Below, in pieces: positions 41,201 to 49,948 of a stretch of DNA of 64,000 nucleotides. The notes beneath the pieces were generated by a model. It ran no database searches and had not been told where the DNA came from. It saw only the letters and a program-made list of their open reading frames with translations. Position 1 is the first letter of the stretch; the number at the start of each line of letters is the position of its first letter. A program made the translations under genes and the position numbers. Source of the stretch: Sinomicrobium soli (GTDB lineage Bacteria > Bacteroidota > Bacteroidia > Flavobacteriales > Flavobacteriaceae); assembly GCF_003285545.1 (NCBI RefSeq), contig NZ_QLNV01000013.1, positions 1 to 64,000 on the forward strand. The letters are read 5' to 3'.

Positions 41201-41924
41201 TTTCTGCATCGGCAATCCTGACCTCCGAGCCTGCAGGGAATATCCCGAATATTTTTCTGTTGTTAGTCCCCCCATTCCTGTTGGAAGCCGCTCCGTATTC
41301 CAGTTCGAATCTATTGCCTGAAACCCGGTACTCATTCTCCGTACAATACCCGGGCTGAAGATAGAAGACCGATTCAGGGTCTGCTCCTATATCACCGTTT
41401 CTTGAAAATTTCTTCCCGCTTGCCCCTCCGAAAGCCCAGAAAATCCTGACCTCCCCGGGAAGATCTTCCGCTTCGCTTTTCAGCACGAAGCCCTCTTCGT
41501 CGGCAAGAGGCAGCAACTGTAGTCTCACGGTCCCTTCCCCCAGCAGGCTGTCGCGTATGGCATACAACATACTTCCGGGACGGTAACGGGTTTCGATGGA
41601 ATCTGCATCGATAAGCCACTTACTGCTGTCATTCCGCACTATTCCCAATTTAAAATTTCCGCCCATACCCGGCATGTACATGGCAAATTCGGGCAGGTCG
41701 CCCGCTTCCACACGGAATGCGGAACCGGAGCCGTACAATGCACGGTTGAACCTTCTCTTTCCCCGGTAAAGCACAAAATCCTCCCCGTCCGGAAGATAAT
41801 GTACATGCCTTTCCTTTCCATGCCACCATAAAGAGGACTCCCCGGATTGCGGCCGCGAAATCTCCTTACGGCACGAGCAGAGTGTTGTGATGCATATAAG
41901 TGGTAAGAATAAAATACTGCGCAT
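38226..41924 (-). CDS. DUF4450-type putative glycosidase, lipoprotein
   Basis: A 1232-residue lipoprotein (lipobox around TLCSC). Residues about 30-270 are beta-rich. Residues about 310-720 form an (alpha/alpha)6-type barrel (GWRGAYIADPLGWHDRAGIH; HYDMNLVFIDQVLHHMMWTG; NYRANLLAALLAEKLG), as in GH78-like or GH15-like enzymes. The C-terminal third contains carbohydrate-binding-like sandwiches. I recall this architecture as DUF4450, found in Bacteroidota loci for pectic or rhamnose-rich glycans. It is the first gene of a three-gene minus-strand run; a terminator at 42035-42080 separates it from the esterase operon. Confidence 0.7.
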   Translation of the reverse strand: MRSILFLPLICITTLCSCRKEISRPQSGESSLWWHGKERHVHYLPDGEDFVLYRGKRRFNRALYGSGSAFRVEAGDLPEFAMYMPGMGGNFKLGIVRNDSSKWLIDADSIETRYRPGSMLYAIRDSLLGEGTVRLQLLPLADEEGFVLKSEAEDLPGEVRIFWAFGGASGKKFSRNGDIGADPESVFYLQPGYCTENEYRVSGNRFELEYGAASNRNGGTNNRKIFGIFPAGSEVRIADAEKQDTPARLFASGEGSLPLISGMSKPDPDISMFWMIRNASGAKENETPEQAFLKAEEFRRELTSRVKVQTPDPFINTLGGALAVAADGIWGGEAYQHGAVAWRMPLNGWRGAYIADPLGWHDRAGIHFGGYANSQVTRPETGPVVADTALQLARQKEVMGTSLFSSGYISRNPNNNTRPHHYDMNLVFIDQVLHHMMWTGDREFMEKMWPVLQRHLDWEKRNFDTDGDGLYDAYASIWASDALQYNGGGVTHSSAYNYRANLLAALLAEKLGKDPSEYTEEADKIYAAVNEVLWMPGPGRYAEYKDIMGNRLLHPYPGLWTVYHAMDAGIPDAFRAWQLLRYVDTELPRIPVRANGLGKDSLYLVPTTTWQPYTWSVNNVALAEVLHTALAYWQGNRPAEAFRLWESALAESMYLGASPGGFHQLSFYDAMRGELYRDFADPIGMAGRTLAEGLFGIRPDAVSGKLAIRPGFPRDWEAATLDIPDVRLDYKRRDNRDEYGIVPSFKTKMDLELVIPARGAQVGAVTVNGEEADWAAEENAVGFPSVVIRAPSAKTYDIVVEWEGSPPAEQLKGTGISGGNAITAFTGGTVNFHVPGAEISGVYDPQQVLDSPSVSENEVSAGIASEKGEKTFFVHVGQGEFRWWLPVEVSVGRAVTIIPPPDMYRENEKGNEITIHNNTGEEINGRMTVNPGKGQPAGDIHIPGHSGITVRLPPATLVPGSNTVRISLENGTEVKEKVLCWEQQASPETTWKTVDLKQYYNSRVGDIFKNEYKSPRPVSPTLQLPLHGIGNWCYPGVQVNIDDSGWRKKAGAGNRVVSPQGIPFDTPGAEGAHNVVYTSMWDNYPEAVEIPLSGKASHLYMIMAGSTNPMQSQLVNGEVVVEYDDGSRDVLQLRNPENWWPVEQDYFTDRYAFDTGAPKPPRVYFKEGKITRDFNDFITIKGFTGYGVDGGAGTLLDLSLDAEKNLRKMQVRTVANDVIVGLMSATLMQYAE

Positions 41925-42034
41925 GGTCCTGAGCTTTCATTTCGAAAGCCAATATCCCTTTTTTAAAGTGTATGCGCATCCTGTACAATCCTGTTTTCCG
42001 CTGCCGGTTACGGCATCAAAGCGCAATAAATGAC

Positions 42035-42080
42035 AAAAAAGCTGTCCCCGGTATTTTCAGGCACCGTGAAACAGCTTTTT
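42035..42080 (-). terminator. Terminator after the esterase gene
   Basis: AAAAAGCTGT (42036-42045) and ACAGCTTTTT (42071-42080) form a 10-bp stem whose A-run becomes a U-tract on the minus strand. It lies 17 nt past the esterase stop and separates the GH106-GH105-esterase unit from DUF4450. Confidence 0.75.
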
Positions 42081-42097
42081 ATGTTCAAACCTTATGG

Positions 42098-43018
42098 TTA
42101 TAACCAGTCATTCATTTTCAGCCAGTTTTCCAGTGCCCGGGGCCAGGTACTTTCCGTCTTATCCGACCTCCCGGTACCATAACCGTGCCCTCCATAGGGA
42201 TATACATGCAGTTCTGCCGGCACGCCGTGGTCTTTAAGAGCCAGGTAATACCGGATACTGTTCTCTACCGGCACTACGGTGTCGTCAGAAGAATGGACCA
42301 TAAAGGTCTTCGGGGTATCTTCCGAAACCATCAGTTCATTAGAGAATTCTTTCACCAGGTGCGGATCGGGATTCTTGCCGATAAGGTTATTTCTCGACCC
42401 TTTATGAGTAATCTTTTCATCCATGGAAATCACCGGGTAGACCAGCACGGAAAAATCGGGCCGGGCACTGACTTTCTTATCCACCGGGTATACCTTGGCA
42501 TTGTAGTGGGTAGACAGGGTAGAAGCCAGGTGCCCCCCGGCCGAAAATCCCATGATCCCGATCCTGTCGGTTTTTATGTGCCACTTCCCGGCATTGCGCC
42601 TTACGATCCGCATGGCTTCCTGTGCATCCTGAAGCGGGCCCGTACTTTTCTCTTCCATGATAACATCGCTCGGCAGGCGGTACTGCAACACAAATGCCGC
42701 AATGCCGAGGCTGTTGAACCAGGCAGCGATATCCCTGCCCTCATGATCAATGGCCAGCACGGAATACCCTCCGCCCGGACAGATCACGACTGCCGTACCA
42801 TTGGCCTTTTCCGCAGGAGGCAGGTAAACTTCCATAACGGGATCTGTGACCTTGCTGATACGCGGCGATTTCCCGTTACTGTCGTATTTTATTTCCTTTT
42901 TATACGAACCGGCGTCAATAGCACCGGGTATTTTTCCGGGCCATACCTCTACGGTTTTTTGCTGTCCGAAAGAAACTGCAGAATAAAAAAATGTCAAAAG
43001 AACCAAATGTAACTTCAT
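42098..43018 (-). CDS. Alpha/beta-hydrolase esterase (acetylesterase-like), exported
   Basis: A 306-residue serine hydrolase with a short signal peptide (MKLHLVLLTFFYSAVSFGQQ). The oxyanion region is VVICPGGGYSVLAIDHEGRD. The nucleophile elbow is MGFSAGGHLAS (G-x-S-x-G), and the other triad residues are probably the Asp in SSDDTVVPV and the His in GGHGYG. The family includes acetyl- and feruloyl-esterases of plant and algal polysaccharide loci. With GH105 and GH106 beside it, deacetylation of a rhamnose-uronic acid glycan is a fair inference. Confidence 0.85.
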   Translation of the reverse strand: MKLHLVLLTFFYSAVSFGQQKTVEVWPGKIPGAIDAGSYKKEIKYDSNGKSPRISKVTDPVMEVYLPPAEKANGTAVVICPGGGYSVLAIDHEGRDIAAWFNSLGIAAFVLQYRLPSDVIMEEKSTGPLQDAQEAMRIVRRNAGKWHIKTDRIGIMGFSAGGHLASTLSTHYNAKVYPVDKKVSARPDFSVLVYPVISMDEKITHKGSRNNLIGKNPDPHLVKEFSNELMVSEDTPKTFMVHSSDDTVVPVENSIRYYLALKDHGVPAELHVYPYGGHGYGTGRSDKTESTWPRALENWLKMNDWL

Positions 43019-43087
43019 CTGTTTTAAAAATTGTTTTCACTTTCCAAGAAACTGTCTAAAGGTACATAAAAAACAAAGACGTCCTGT

Positions 43088-44212
43088 TTATGGGTTCTCT
43101 ATCCGGTATACCTCACTTCCCGCACAGAGGAAGGCCCCGAGAGCATAATCTTCGAAATCAGGGACCTTGGTATGGCTCAAAGGCTGCCCGTCTCCGGGCT
43201 CCTTCCCGGTAGACTGTACATACCCCAGGAACCCGTTGTCATGGAGGGCATCACCGACCATGGCATTCCACCCTTTAAGGATAACAGGCAGGTAAGTCTC
43301 CCTGTCCAGAAAACCGTTATTCACACCATAGGCCATCCCGTACACAAACATGGCTGTTCCGCTCAGCTCCTTTCCTCCGAAATGGGTAGGGTCGTGAAGG
43401 CTTACATTCCAGAAACCATCCTTGCGCTGGACCGGGACCAGTGCCCTTGCCATATGTTGGAGATCTTTGATATACTGATCCCTGTGTGGTGCATCCTCCG
43501 GAATGATCTCCAGTACTTTTGCCAGGGCCATGATCACCCAGCCGTTGCCCCGGCTCCAGTAACAGTCTTCACCGTTGGGCTCCTTATACGGAGGTACAAA
43601 ACTGGCATCGCGCCACCACAAGCCGTCCTTTTCGTTGAACAGGCCGTTTTTACCATGACGGTTACGGGTATACATATACATCTCGTACATCTTTTCAAAA
43701 TACCGGTCGTCCTGCTCCAGAACGCCCATCTTTGCCAGGACCGGCATCCCCATCTGTATGGCGTCGATCCACGACCAGTCGTCGTTCTGGGGGGTATGGA
43801 GCAACATATTGGTCTGTATACGGATATTCCTGAGTTTTTCAGCACCGGGAGCCAGGTTGTACAGGTCTATATAAGTCTGTGCGGCACAATAGTTATCCGC
43901 ATTCCGGGTAGTGTTGCCTCCCCGGAGCCCCCACTGATGAAAATCGGCCCAGTCTTTGGCATAGTTGTAATATTCCTCCCTGGGATGAATGGTATGCAGC
44001 GCCATAAGCCCCTCGTAATACACTGCCCTGGTCCAGATATGGCTCGGGCGCTCCTTATTGGTAATAATGGTTTTGCCCACATCAGGCCATTTTTTCATGA
44101 AGTAGGTATTGGCCCGTTCCATCTGTTTGAGCACTCCGGCCCTGTCGGGAGGTGTTTGTGCCTGTATTATTCCGCATGCCCCCGCCAAAAGGGCAACCCA
44201 TATCTTTTTCAT
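43088..44212 (-). CDS. GH105 unsaturated rhamnogalacturonyl/glucuronyl hydrolase
   Basis: A 374-residue (alpha/alpha)6-barrel enzyme with a short signal peptide. Family features include HIWTRAVYYEGLMALHTI, DDWSWIDAIQMGMPVLAKMG (the Asp here fits the family's catalytic residue) and YWSRGNGWVIMALAKVLEII. GH105 enzymes remove the 4,5-unsaturated uronic acid left at the non-reducing end by polysaccharide lyases, releasing it from rhamnose. No lyase gene is in the window. I chose the ATG at 44212, 13 nt after the GH106 stop; the ATG at 44236 would overlap GH106. Confidence 0.9.
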   Translation of the reverse strand: MKKIWVALLAGACGIIQAQTPPDRAGVLKQMERANTYFMKKWPDVGKTIITNKERPSHIWTRAVYYEGLMALHTIHPREEYYNYAKDWADFHQWGLRGGNTTRNADNYCAAQTYIDLYNLAPGAEKLRNIRIQTNMLLHTPQNDDWSWIDAIQMGMPVLAKMGVLEQDDRYFEKMYEMYMYTRNRHGKNGLFNEKDGLWWRDASFVPPYKEPNGEDCYWSRGNGWVIMALAKVLEIIPEDAPHRDQYIKDLQHMARALVPVQRKDGFWNVSLHDPTHFGGKELSGTAMFVYGMAYGVNNGFLDRETYLPVILKGWNAMVGDALHDNGFLGYVQSTGKEPGDGQPLSHTKVPDFEDYALGAFLCAGSEVYRIENP

Positions 44213-44225
44213 GATTTCTGTTTTA

Positions 44226-46982
44226 TCATTTATCATCCCGGACCAGGGCCACCAGTTTCACCTGGCCCAAAAGCCCGGAGGGCATGGGTTCCCAGCCGGT
44301 CGCATCAAACTTTTTGTAATTGCGGTCCACTATATTGGCATCGTAGAATATTTTCCATTCTTCACCCTTCAATTCCATATCCCGTATCCGGTTTGCCGAA
44401 AGGTTGGTCACCTCGATTTCCAGCTTGTTGTTCCTTTTGCGCAATTTCCCGGTTTCAAGCACATAGGGTACCGACCATGCGCTACCGAGATATTTTCCGT
44501 TGAGCCATACCTTCGCGCTTTCCCTTACATCTCCCAGCTGTAACTGCCAGTTCTCGGCCCTTCCAGTCGGGCGGTCGAACAGAACGGTATACCTGGCGGT
44601 ACCGGAAAATGCCTCGTAGTTTTCACCGTAATCCGTCCATGATCCCGTATTTTCCGCCTTTACCGGTTCGGGGAGAACCGGGCCTCCCCTCAGAAAAGAT
44701 ATTTCCCACATCCCTTTTACAGCGAATGATGCATCTTTCTTATAATAGGTCCATTCCTCTCCTTCGGGTAAACGGGGCATCAGGTGTACCAGAAGGCTCT
44801 GCCCCGGTTCCAGCTGCACCCTGACCTTTACAAGATCTCCTTCCTGGAGTACCTTTACCCTACCCGAACCACCCGTAAGCGGGTCTGTCAGTTCTGCGCC
44901 TTTGGCACGGGTTCGCAAGGGAAGCCATTCGTCGATAGCTTTGTCCTGATGATTGACCAGGTAATAATAACTTTCATCCCCTTTGACCCTTTTCAGATAT
45001 TTGATCCCGGAAGCAGCCAGAGGTTCTCCGGACACCCCTGACCTTTCAAGGGTTTCCAGAAGGTTTCCCCCTGTTATGGTTGTGATGCTGTGCTGTGCAA
45101 GAAGCTCCCCCATCTGCCTGTTTTGCTGTTTGTATCGGTGAAATCCCGGCACCGATCCGGGAAGCCCCGCAAAAATGACCTTTGCTCCCTTATCCTTGAG
45201 TTCCAATAGTTTTTTCAGCGTTTCCAGCGGCATTTTATCACTGTCCGGAACCACTATTGCCTTGTAGTTCCCTCCCGGAAGCTTTATACTTCCGTTCTCG
45301 TTCCCGGCCTGTAAAATATAACGGTCCGAAATAAAATCCACAGCATATCCGCCATCGAGCAACAGGTTGGCCATCTCGTAAAACGATGTTCCGTACAACC
45401 ACTCTTCAAGAGAATGGATCTTGAACTGGAAAAACCGTGTACCCCCGAGATTTTTACCCCATGTATCGTAAATAGGCCAGTACAGCAGTACATCGCGCCC
45501 GGGTTGCCCTGTCTGCAATACAGACTGCACCCTGTCGATATAAGAGAACAATCCCGGGGCATCTTCCCAGATCGTGTTGTTGGGATGAAAGTTGACAGAG
45601 GCATAGAATTTCCATCCCGGCCACTGCGCCCGTTCCGGGGCATATGTGGTTCCGTGCAGGAAAGTGTGGTTTACGCCGGCCAGGAACAATTCTTCCACCT
45701 CGGGCTTACACTGGGAAAGTGCGGTCTTGAAATGTTCCCGCAACCACGTAAAGCTTTCAGAAGACACCAGGGGTTTACCCGCAATGTGAGCTGCAGAAGA
45801 GGCAAACTTCAGCATCATCCTGTCAGCGTCCCCTTCACGGATGTCCGAAGCTTCCCTCCGGAACCCCGGAATATCAAATGGCATGGAGCCAAAGGTCTCA
45901 CATTCCGGAATATCCGCAGCTGCATACAGGTCGATCAGGTTTCCCGGGGAACCGTGGGCCTGAAGCTTGCTTTTACTGCCTTTTTCATGAGACCAGGCAG
46001 TCCATTGCCGTACAAAATTTTCCAGCAGCATATCCGATATGGTTTCCCGGTAATCGCTCTTCACCCTGTTCCCCGCTTCCGAAGAAAGCGTATCCAGTAA
46101 CAAAGGCAATACCCGCGCCAGGTCGTAGCCCCTTTTCTTCCTGAAATATTCAAAAAGGTCCGGGGTATAATCGGTACCGTATACTTCGTAGCTGTCATTA
46201 AAAAATGCCCTGAGCCTGCCGTGAAGTCCTTTCAAGGCTTTATCGTACGGATTTACGTAGTGTTTAAAAGCATTGCCGGAGTAATGATCCAGTGTAAACC
46301 CTTCTCCGCCCGGGGCCGCTCTTTTTACTTTCTGCCCGGTCTTGTCGCAGAATACGGCGTAGATCGTACAGGGCGATGTACCTGCCTGCCACTGTAACCT
46401 TCCGCCCTTTACATCAGCTGTTATATTTTCAAACTCTCCGTCGCCCCTAAAGGCAAAGACATATTGTAACACCGCATTTACAGACCCTGGCCCGTATTCC
46501 TTCTGCAGGTTGCGGTCCATACTTTCACCGGGACGAAGGTGATATTCACTGACCCCCAGCTTACCGGCTGCATATTCCGGTGAAACCTGGGGACCACCAT
46601 AAGGCCAGCCTGTACCCAGAACCATATCAACGCCCATCCCCAGGCTATCGGCTACATCCAGGGTATGCTCAAGCATGGCGGTCCACCGGTCTGAAAGATG
46701 AGAAATAAAATGGCTTTCTTCCCCCTTTACCCCATAAATGGGAGTGATCTCCACCCCCCCGATACCCGCTTTTTTCAGGGCCGAAAGATTTGCAGTGATC
46801 CCTTCCCTGTCGACTGCATTTCCCATCCACCACCACCTCGTCCACGGCCTGGTCATTTCGGATGTTGCCTTATGCTCCCCGTCCTTCACGGGCGCCGACT
46901 GTGCATAACTCTCCCGGCAAACGGCCAGCAGGAACCAGATTAGAAACACTCTCCCCAGTAAAAATAAAATCTGCTTGCTCAT
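44226..46982 (-). CDS. GH106 alpha-L-rhamnosidase
   Basis: A 918-residue exported enzyme. The family start motif RPWTRWWWMGNAVDREGITA leads a TIM barrel (GGVEITPIYGVKGEE; MGVDMVLGTGWPYGGPQVSP). Downstream are HGTTYAPERAQWPGWKFYAS and a C-terminal beta-sandwich with YTVLFDRPTGRAENWQLQLG and KVWLNGKYLGSAWSVPYVLE. GH106 enzymes release terminal alpha-L-rhamnose from pectins, arabinogalactans or ulvan-type glycans. I chose the ATG at 46982 (MSKQILFLL), which starts directly at the signal peptide; the upstream ATG at 46997 is less likely. First gene of the GH106-GH105-esterase unit. Confidence 0.9.
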   Translation of the reverse strand: MSKQILFLLGRVFLIWFLLAVCRESYAQSAPVKDGEHKATSEMTRPWTRWWWMGNAVDREGITANLSALKKAGIGGVEITPIYGVKGEESHFISHLSDRWTAMLEHTLDVADSLGMGVDMVLGTGWPYGGPQVSPEYAAGKLGVSEYHLRPGESMDRNLQKEYGPGSVNAVLQYVFAFRGDGEFENITADVKGGRLQWQAGTSPCTIYAVFCDKTGQKVKRAAPGGEGFTLDHYSGNAFKHYVNPYDKALKGLHGRLRAFFNDSYEVYGTDYTPDLFEYFRKKRGYDLARVLPLLLDTLSSEAGNRVKSDYRETISDMLLENFVRQWTAWSHEKGSKSKLQAHGSPGNLIDLYAAADIPECETFGSMPFDIPGFRREASDIREGDADRMMLKFASSAAHIAGKPLVSSESFTWLREHFKTALSQCKPEVEELFLAGVNHTFLHGTTYAPERAQWPGWKFYASVNFHPNNTIWEDAPGLFSYIDRVQSVLQTGQPGRDVLLYWPIYDTWGKNLGGTRFFQFKIHSLEEWLYGTSFYEMANLLLDGGYAVDFISDRYILQAGNENGSIKLPGGNYKAIVVPDSDKMPLETLKKLLELKDKGAKVIFAGLPGSVPGFHRYKQQNRQMGELLAQHSITTITGGNLLETLERSGVSGEPLAASGIKYLKRVKGDESYYYLVNHQDKAIDEWLPLRTRAKGAELTDPLTGGSGRVKVLQEGDLVKVRVQLEPGQSLLVHLMPRLPEGEEWTYYKKDASFAVKGMWEISFLRGGPVLPEPVKAENTGSWTDYGENYEAFSGTARYTVLFDRPTGRAENWQLQLGDVRESAKVWLNGKYLGSAWSVPYVLETGKLRKRNNKLEIEVTNLSANRIRDMELKGEEWKIFYDANIVDRNYKKFDATGWEPMPSGLLGQVKLVALVRDDK

Positions 46983-47603
46983 ATCTGTTCTACACAAATA
47001 AATTCAAATTAAGAGATTAAAAAGTTATTTCTGTGTGGGGTTGCAAATTAGACAAACCTGCACCTGTAACGTGCAACCCGAAACCTGCCAACTTCGCGTT
47101 CCGTGGGTTATGGGTTTTTCATATACACCATACACTTCCGTGTTATCAGAACCAGGCATCTCTCTTCCGAAATAAAATTAGAACACGGGCCTGAAGTACG
47201 CATCCTGCACTATCCTGTTTCCCCTCTTAAACCAGCCGGATAACACCTTGCGGATGTTCACGGATATGTTTTCGGGAATTATATTTGTACGGTGGTTTTC
47301 AGGCAGGTAACAAGTTATTACACTTTAACGTTTTTAAGCCGCTTTTTATCGAAATAATTAGGTCTGTAAAAATATTGGCTATACTTTCGGATCACCATAG
47401 CATAAGTAGGTTAAGTTCATGGTAAGATTTGGGGCAAAAAGGCGGAGTTCTACTCCGCCTTTTTTTATGGATGAATACACCCCGAATACTGCTTCAAGGG
47501 CTTCTCCCGGTCCGGATGACACTCCGGAAACAAAAAACCGCCCCGGATCATACTCCGGAACGGCTCTCCCCTGAAATCCGGGTTAGTGTAAAGTGTAAGT
47601 TTA
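46983..47603. other. 621-bp intergenic region before GH106
   Basis: The region separates GH106 from the sulfur operon. Near 47054-47095 it contains words such as CCTGCACCTGTAACGTGCAACC and AACCTGCC. These recur in other gaps of the window (for example 33877-33905). A strong hairpin lies at 47441-47467. No protein gene or tRNA was found, and no clear promoter was recognised. Confidence 0.6.
47436..47467. terminator. Orphan bidirectional terminator
   Basis: GGCGGAGT and ACTCCGCC form a perfect 8-bp stem (47441-47459) with a 3-nt loop, preceded by five A and followed by a run of eight T. It has intrinsic-terminator form on both strands. On the minus strand it could end the MBL-rhodanese operon (stop at 47604). 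On the plus strand no upstream gene is known. Confidence 0.75.
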
Positions 47604-49016
47604 TTAAAGCGAACAGGGTGTTCCGCCTTCTCCGGAGATTGCTATACCGGTTTCTTTAATGGCCCCGAATCCTCCGGAAACATCGGCAAAATTGTGTATT
47701 CCCCGGCTTTTTAATATCGACGCCGCGATCATGGAGCGATATCCTCCGGCACAATGCACATAAAAGACCTCCTTTTTCGGAAATTCATCGAGATGGTCAT
47801 TTATAAAATCAAGGGGGGTGAGATGTGCCCCGTGAATATGGCCGTTTTCGTATTCGCTTTCCTTGCGGACATCAAATACCGGGATCTCCCCGGCAGCAGC
47901 TCGTTTTTCGAGTTCTCCGGCGGGTATGGTATTTACGGTATCGTATTCCCTGCCTTCTGCCTTCCAGGCTTCGAAACTTCCTTCCAGGTATCCGAGGGTA
48001 TGGTCGAACCCTACCCTGGAAAGCCTGGTCACCACCTCTTCTTCCCTGCCTTCGGGAGTGATCAGCAGGATCGGCTGCTTCGTATCCATGATAAGCGCTC
48101 CGGCCCATGGGGCAAAACTACCGTCTATACCGATAAATACGGACCTCGGGATATGTCCCTTTTCAAAATCGGACTGGTGGCGTACATCGAGCACCACGGC
48201 ACCGGTTTCATTGGCCATAGCCTCAAATGCTTCGGGGGCCAGGGGGCGGGCACCCCTGGCGAGCACCTCATCAATATCGGCATAGCCCTCCTTATTCATC
48301 CGTACATTATGCGGAAAATACTGAGGAGGAGGGAGAAGCCCGTCTGTGACCTCCGCTATAAACTCTTCCCGGGTCATGTCGCTGCGCAGGGCATAGTTTA
48401 TTTTCTTCTGGTTACCGAGCGTATCCACGGTTTCCTTCATCATGTTCTTGCCACAGGCCGACCCCGCTCCATGTCCCGGGTATACGATGACCTCGTCCCG
48501 GAGCGGCATTATTTTGTTCCGGAGACTGTCATACAGCAACCCGGCCAGTTCCTCCCGGGTCATGTGAGCAGCTTTCTGCGCCAGGTCAGGACGCCCTACA
48601 TCACCGAGAAAAAGGGTGTCCCCGCTGAATATGGCGTGGTCTCTTCCTTTGGCATCGCGAAGCAGGTAGGTCGTGCTCTCCATGGTATGTCCGGGAGTAT
48701 GCAGCGCGACGATGGTAATTTCTCCCAACCGGAATTCCTGTCCGTCCCCGGCTATGACCGCTTCAAAACCGGGACTGGCGGTAGGGCCGTAGATCACAGG
48801 CGCCCCGGTGGCCCTGGAAAGCGTCAGGTGCCCGCTCACAAAATCGGCGTGAAAATGAGTCTCGAAAATATATTTGATACGGGCTCCGTTCTTTTCCGCC
48901 TTTTCCATATAAGGTCTTACCTCCCGGAGGGGGTCTATAATGGCCACTTCGCCTTTGCTCTCTATATAATATGCCCCCTGAGCGAGGCATCCGGTATAAA
49001 TCTGTTCTATTTTCAC
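47604..49016 (-). CDS. MBL-fold persulfide-dioxygenase-like protein with two rhodanese domains
   Basis: A 470-residue cytoplasmic protein. The MBL domain (about 1-240) carries THFHADFVSGH (His54, His56, Asp58, His63), HTPGHTMES, FSGDTLFLGDVGRPD and YPGHGAGS, the pattern of ETHE1/CstB-type non-haem iron persulfide dioxygenases. The first rhodanese domain (about 260-355) has LLITPEGREEE where the catalytic Cys loop should be, so it is probably inactive. The second (about 365-470) has VHCAGGYRS with Cys422 in the catalytic place. The expected role is oxidation of glutathione- or low-molecular-weight persulfide and sulfur transfer in sulfide detoxification. It lies 37 nt after the TauE/SafE gene. 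Confidence 0.9.
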   Translation of the reverse strand: MKIEQIYTGCLAQGAYYIESKGEVAIIDPLREVRPYMEKAEKNGARIKYIFETHFHADFVSGHLTLSRATGAPVIYGPTASPGFEAVIAGDGQEFRLGEITIVALHTPGHTMESTTYLLRDAKGRDHAIFSGDTLFLGDVGRPDLAQKAAHMTREELAGLLYDSLRNKIMPLRDEVIVYPGHGAGSACGKNMMKETVDTLGNQKKINYALRSDMTREEFIAEVTDGLLPPPQYFPHNVRMNKEGYADIDEVLARGARPLAPEAFEAMANETGAVVLDVRHQSDFEKGHIPRSVFIGIDGSFAPWAGALIMDTKQPILLITPEGREEEVVTRLSRVGFDHTLGYLEGSFEAWKAEGREYDTVNTIPAGELEKRAAAGEIPVFDVRKESEYENGHIHGAHLTPLDFINDHLDEFPKKEVFYVHCAGGYRSMIAASILKSRGIHNFADVSGGFGAIKETGIAISGEGGTPCSL

Positions 49017-49053
49017 AGGTTCTTTTTTGTAATTAACTATTTCTCACGCACTC

Positions 49054-49854
49054 TTACAACCGGATGAATTCGGTAGTAAGGATATACAGGGCCATGACGA
49101 GTACGAACCATCCGAACCCCTTCTTCAGTTTCTTCCCGTCTGCCTTGTCAGAAAGGTAGCCGCCGAGGAATATCCCCAGGACGGCAATACCGGTAAACAG
49201 CAATAATAACGTCCAGTCGATCTCCATCACCCCCACATCGCCGGTAAAGCCTATCAGGGAGTTGATGGAAATGATAAGCAGGGAAGTGGCAACGGCCTTT
49301 TTCATGGGCAACCTGGCAAAAAGCACCAGGGCGGGAATAATGAGAAAACCGCCTCCGGCCCCTACAAATCCCGCAACGACCCCTACCAGTATCCCTTCCA
49401 TAAAAAGGATGTGATAGTGATAGTCGGAAACATTGGTAATAATATTCTTCTTCTTATTGCGCAGCATACTTACCGAGGTGATCAGCATGATCACGGCAAA
49501 GACCACCATAATGACATCGGCCTTGGTGACCACCGTATTTCCCAGGGACATCATAGTATCCGGAAGGGCCGGTACCACATAGCGCCGCATGAGGTAAACC
49601 ACCACAAAGGCAGGAAAGGCAAACACAAATGCCGTTTTTACTTCCACCAGTCTTTTCCGCATATTGATCAGGGCCCCGACCAGGGAGGAAGTACCGACCA
49701 CAAAAAGGGAATAACCGGTAGCCGTAACGGGGTCGACCCCCATAAGGTAGACCAGCACCGGCACCGTAAGGATAGAACCTCCGCCACCTATGAGCCCGAG
49801 CACCACGCCTATCGCAAAAGCCCCCAGATAACCCGATATGAGAAATACATCCAT
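49054..49854 (-). CDS. TauE/SafE-family sulfite/sulfur-anion exporter
   Basis: A 266-residue membrane protein with about 8 hydrophobic segments and the duplicated family motif: GLIGGGGSILTVPVLVYLMG near the N-terminus and GFVGAGGGFLIIPALVLFAR in the middle. The family moves sulfite, sulfoacetate or similar anions across the inner membrane. Position between a Crp/Fnr regulator and a persulfide-dioxygenase-like enzyme suggests export of the sulfite made by the latter; that is inference from context. Confidence 0.9.
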   Translation of the reverse strand: MDVFLISGYLGAFAIGVVLGLIGGGGSILTVPVLVYLMGVDPVTATGYSLFVVGTSSLVGALINMRKRLVEVKTAFVFAFPAFVVVYLMRRYVVPALPDTMMSLGNTVVTKADVIMVVFAVIMLITSVSMLRNKKKNIITNVSDYHYHILFMEGILVGVVAGFVGAGGGFLIIPALVLFARLPMKKAVATSLLIISINSLIGFTGDVGVMEIDWTLLLLFTGIAVLGIFLGGYLSDKADGKKLKKGFGWFVLVMALYILTTEFIRL

Positions 49855-49948
49855 AGTTTCTGCCTCGATTCACTGCAAAAGTAGCAGCTGCATCATTGGC
49901 AAACGTAACAAAGGTTACATGACCGGTTACAGGCCAGGGATATTACAA

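Noticed and set aside
43172-44503. 443-codon open frame opposite GH105 and GH106
   Set aside because: It crosses the boundary between two real minus-strand genes and has no family features.
47300-47470. tRNA-like element near the orphan terminator
   Set aside because: No cloverleaf, TTC-arm consensus or anticodon stem could be assembled; only a simple terminator hairpin is present.
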